34,029 nucleotides of DNA from Sutterella sp. (lineage in GTDB: Bacteria > Pseudomonadota > Gammaproteobacteria > Burkholderiales > Burkholderiaceae_F), in the NCBI GenBank assembly GCA_019418235.1, contig DYCH01000052.1:1-34029 (forward strand), written 5' to 3'. Positions 33,861 to 34,029 of this stretch are shown here, one piece after another. The translations under genes were made by a program, and so were the position numbers. Each line of letters starts with the position of its first letter. The first letter of the stretch is position 1. The notes beneath the pieces are model-generated. The model saw nothing but the letters and a program-made list of their open reading frames with translations. It was not told the origin of the DNA and ran no database searches.

Positions 33861-33936
33861 TGGCTCCCCGAGTTGGGCTCGAACCAACGACCTGCGGATT
33901 AACAGTCCGTCGCTCTACCGACTGAGCTATCGGGGA
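33861..33936 (-). tRNA. tRNA-Asn (anticodon GTT)
   Basis: A 76-nt tRNA with encoded CCA (33863-33861). The acceptor stem is TCCCCGA with TCGGGGA, D stem GCTC/GAGC, anticodon loop CTGTTAA giving anticodon GTT, and T stem GTTGG/CCAAC with TTCGAGC. The top pair of the anticodon stem is A-C, otherwise all stems are intact. It is the downstream copy of a tandem pair. Confidence 0.97.
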
Positions 33937-33974
33937 ATAAAACAGTTTTCGATGAAACTATCTTATTTGAAACT

Positions 33975-34029
33975 TGGCTCCCCGAGTTGGGCTCGAACCA
34001 ACGACCTGCGGATTAACAGTCCGTCGCTC
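33975..34029 (-). tRNA. tRNA-Asn (anticodon GTT), second copy, cut by window edge
   Basis: The 55 visible bases, from the CCA end through the anticodon arm to the D-stem start, are identical to the complete copy at 33861-33936. The 5' part lies outside the window. The two copies are 38 nt apart and probably co-transcribed, this one first. Confidence 0.93.

Noticed and set aside
1..34029. CRISPR arrays, insertion sequences, prophage genes, toxin-antitoxin pairs
   Set aside because: No direct-repeat array, transposase, integrase or paired small toxin and antitoxin genes were seen on either strand.

Overview
This window looks like chromosomal DNA of a betaproteobacterium, most likely Burkholderiales of the Sutterella/Parasutterella type. 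That placement is inferred from protein flavour, from conserved neighbourhoods (rpsO-pnp; trxB divergent from ftsK-lolA; orn next to an M48-like membrane protein and rsgA) and from a GC content that looks somewhat below 50% by eye. No insertion sequence, phage gene, CRISPR array or rRNA is visible. Coding density is high and genes lie on both strands.

Layout. 1-462 is gene-free and holds three terminator-like hairpins. 463-8381 is a catabolic and transport region. On the minus strand are a YuiF/NhaC-type carrier, an AbgA-like M20D amidohydrolase, a class I/II aminotransferase and an EamA-type transporter. On the plus strand is a DcuC-family carrier followed by a second AbgA-like amidohydrolase. 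8431-12334 holds rsgA, a large M48-like membrane protein whose zinc motif is destroyed and which has a long acidic tail, and the divergent orn. 12397-15157 is rpsO-pnp with a terminator between the genes and structured leaders. 15265-16368 is a third M20D amidohydrolase. 16434-22048 is a YbhG-YbhF-YbhS-YbhR efflux operon ending with its TetR-type regulator and starting with a palindromic operator candidate. 22028-23539 (minus) holds a 2-hydroxyacid dehydrogenase and darP. 23629-26239 (plus) holds uvrB and a Nim-type flavin/PNPOx-fold protein. 26305-28623 (minus) is trxB-smr-nitroreductase. 28830-31874 (plus) is ftsK-lolA. 32007-33455 (minus) is an S-methylmethionine permease (mmuP) with a structured leader of about 205 nt. 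The right edge has two tandem minus-strand tRNA-Asn genes, the second cut by the window end.

How the genes work together. Two separate carrier plus AbgA-like pairs, an aminotransferase, an exporter and a third amidohydrolase suggest uptake and hydrolysis of N-acyl or peptide-conjugated amino acids. The real substrates cannot be read from sequence. The rest is mainly housekeeping: ribosome maturation (rsgA, darP, rpsO), RNA decay (pnp, orn), DNA repair and segregation (uvrB, ftsK, smr), redox (trxB, nitroreductase) and outer-membrane lipoprotein traffic (lolA).

Most worth a second look: the inactivated M48 homologue with its acidic tail, the mmuP leader, the palindrome on the ybh promoter, and the paired AbgA modules. 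All family assignments were made by reading motifs, without database searches.
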